From the NCBI RefSeq assembly GCF_001695575.1, contig NZ_LUAX01000005.1:100576-164575 (forward strand): a DNA stretch of 64,000 nucleotides, read 5' to 3'. The stretch comes from Vibrio europaeus. Lineage in GTDB: Bacteria; Pseudomonadota; Gammaproteobacteria; Enterobacterales; Vibrionaceae. This document shows, one piece after another, positions 62,695 to 64,000 of the stretch; the stretch's first letter is position 1, and each line of letters opens with the position of its first letter. Both the position numbers and the translations under genes were made by a program. The notes under the pieces were generated by a model. That model saw nothing but the letters and a program-made list of their open reading frames with translations. It searched no databases and was not told the DNA's origin.

Positions 62695-64000
62695 AAAACT
62701 ATGCAAAAAAAACTACTAACCCATTAACCAAACTCCCTGATTCATTGCGTCAGGAGCTTGCAACTTATGTAGTTAAGAATCAGGGCAACACCTATAACCA
62801 AGCCACACCAAAAGAGCGTGTTTTTGAGTTTGCTCATCAAGTGGCTAACCGCTTTAAATTACCTAGTGATATTCGTAGCTATCTTGATAAAGCATCTGCG
62901 GTACGTTTTCGTAAGTACGGCTTTAAGCGTGCTATTGAGTTTATCGAGTCTCGCGCTAGTGCGGTTTCTTCTGCACTGGCGGTGTTACCTGAGCCTTTCT
63001 GGGCGGTGGATACTGAGCTAAAACGCGCACGTCTTGCAACTGAGTTATCAGGGCGTGCGGGTTTTCGTTTAAATCTTGCGGTAGATAAGGGAATTACGCC
63101 CTTTGAAGCTATCGAGCAAATCCATGAGTTTGCAGGGGCAGCACTTTGGATGCCTCAATTCCAAAAGCCGCGTGATGAAGATGAAGCTTATTCTATGCTT
63201 GCTCGTCTAGTTGATGAGGCGGTGTGGCGTAAAGCTATCGAGAAATTCACTTTAGCTGCGTTTGAGAATGCTCGCCGTGCTGCGGGTATGGTTTCCCCTC
63301 ATGTTTCCCCTTACGCGTCAATTTCTGCCTGTGAGTGGCTCAAGGTTCGCCAAGACAGACAGCGCGAATGGTTAGAGCTAATGGCGATTGAATCTGAAGA
63401 GGGGCACGTAGTGAGCATGTCTGATGTACACAAATCCTCTCAAGCCAATATGGAGAATCGCCGTCACGAACTCATGACCCGTATTGCGGGCTGTCAGGAA
63501 TACGCAGATAGCAACAGTCACGCGGCGGTATTTATCACCATGACCGCCCCTAGTCGCTTTCACCGTTTAACTAAGCGCGGTGACTACTGGATTGAAAATA
63601 AGAAGTGGGACGGTAGCACACCAAGAGAAGCGCACACATGGTTATCGAAATCATGGGAGCGTTTCCGTGCTTGGGCGGGGCGTCACGAGTTGACCTATTA
63701 CGGGATGCGAGTCGTTGAGCCTCACCAAGACGGCACACCACACTGGCACGGCGTGTTTTTCATGCCACTTGAGCAAGTTGCCGCGTTTATCAAAGCCCTG
63801 CAAGCCTATCAGTTTCAACGTGATTCTCAGGAGCTTTACAACTCATTGGGTGATCCAAAATTCAATGCCATGAAAGCCCGTTTTGAAGCCAAGATTTTAG
63901 ATGGTTCAGAGGGTGGTGCGGTGGCGTACCTTGCTAAGTACATTTCTAAGAACGTTGATGGGTTCGGTCTGGAAGATTTGACCGACTTAGACAACCGCAA
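62691..64000 (+). CDS. Phage replication initiator, HUH rolling-circle nuclease (P2 GpA-like), partial
   Basis: At least 436 residues, open to the window edge, starting MKNYAKKTTNPLTKLPDSLR. The metal-binding HUH motif is in GTPHWHGVFF (H351, H353) and two catalytic tyrosines in YLAKY (Y413, Y417). This two-tyrosine pattern with this order is that of P2 gene A protein and relatives (phages HP1, K139), which nick the phage origin in rolling-circle replication. The C-terminal part lies outside. Start ATG overlaps the previous stop as ATGA. Confidence 0.9.
   Translation, partial: MKNYAKKTTNPLTKLPDSLRQELATYVVKNQGNTYNQATPKERVFEFAHQVANRFKLPSDIRSYLDKASAVRFRKYGFKRAIEFIESRASAVSSALAVLPEPFWAVDTELKRARLATELSGRAGFRLNLAVDKGITPFEAIEQIHEFAGAALWMPQFQKPRDEDEAYSMLARLVDEAVWRKAIEKFTLAAFENARRAAGMVSPHVSPYASISACEWLKVRQDRQREWLELMAIESEEGHVVSMSDVHKSSQANMENRRHELMTRIAGCQEYADSNSHAAVFITMTAPSRFHRLTKRGDYWIENKKWDGSTPREAHTWLSKSWERFRAWAGRHELTYYGMRVVEPHQDGTPHWHGVFFMPLEQVAAFIKALQAYQFQRDSQELYNSLGDPKFNAMKARFEAKILDGSEGGAVAYLAKYISKNVDGFGLEDLTDLDNR

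Overview
This window is the replication-origin region of the larger chromosome of a marine gammaproteobacterium, almost certainly a Vibrio (Vibrionaceae). The gene order is that of the gammaproteobacterial oriC neighbourhood, with ParAB present. ParAB is absent from enterics but usual in vibrios. Single-gene features such as MneA behind a manganese riboswitch and a DUF2860 outer-membrane protein also fit a vibrio. The species cannot be fixed from sequence reading alone.

Layout. 1-1000: the 5' part of a 16S rRNA gene on the minus strand, with its leader, boxA and two stringent-type promoters. 1-7.3 kb: hemG, trkH and yigZ (minus) facing away from fadBA (plus), the same cluster as in E. coli, with a FadR-like operator between. 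7.3-11.3 kb: the divergent punR/punC pair and a divergent solute-binding protein and ABC permease with no ATPase beside them. 11.3-24.2 kb: a long minus-strand run of glmU, atpIBEFHAGDC, parA/parB, rsmG and mnmG. 24.3-24.64 kb: oriC, with four DnaA boxes, fourteen GATC sites and an AT-rich unwinding block. 24.66-29 kb: mioC, mnmE, yidC, yidD, rnpA, rpmH. 29.2-31.5 kb: an amino-acid (probably cystine-type) ABC transporter. 31.9-38 kb: dnaA, dnaN, recF, gyrB, with a parS-like palindrome inside the end of recF. 38-47 kb: ibpA under a heat-shock promoter and a ROSE-like thermometer, a small lipoprotein, avtA, glyQS, mneA, two small membrane proteins, tusA and a LysR regulator. 47-55 kb: acuI and the ilvLGMEDA operon with its attenuator. 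55-60.3 kb: comM, a DUF2860 protein, a YihG-type acyltransferase, dsbA, srkA. 60.4-64 kb: the early end of a P2/HP1/K139-like prophage (integrase, S24-type repressor, Cox-like protein, small basic protein, HUH replication initiator cut by the window edge).

The genes cover replication initiation and segregation (dnaA, dnaN, recF, gyrB, parAB, oriC), energy (F1Fo ATP synthase), tRNA modification (mnmE, mnmG, tusA), ribosome and membrane biogenesis, fatty-acid oxidation and branched-chain amino-acid synthesis. Nearly all of it is ordinary core chromosome. The accessory DNA is the prophage, which lies directly upstream of srkA. The most interesting non-coding signals are the ibpA thermometer, the mneA riboswitch, the recF parS-like site, a perfect FNR-type palindrome upstream of the atp operon, and a duplicated operator in the prophage switch region. 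I did not find a clearly new biological system.
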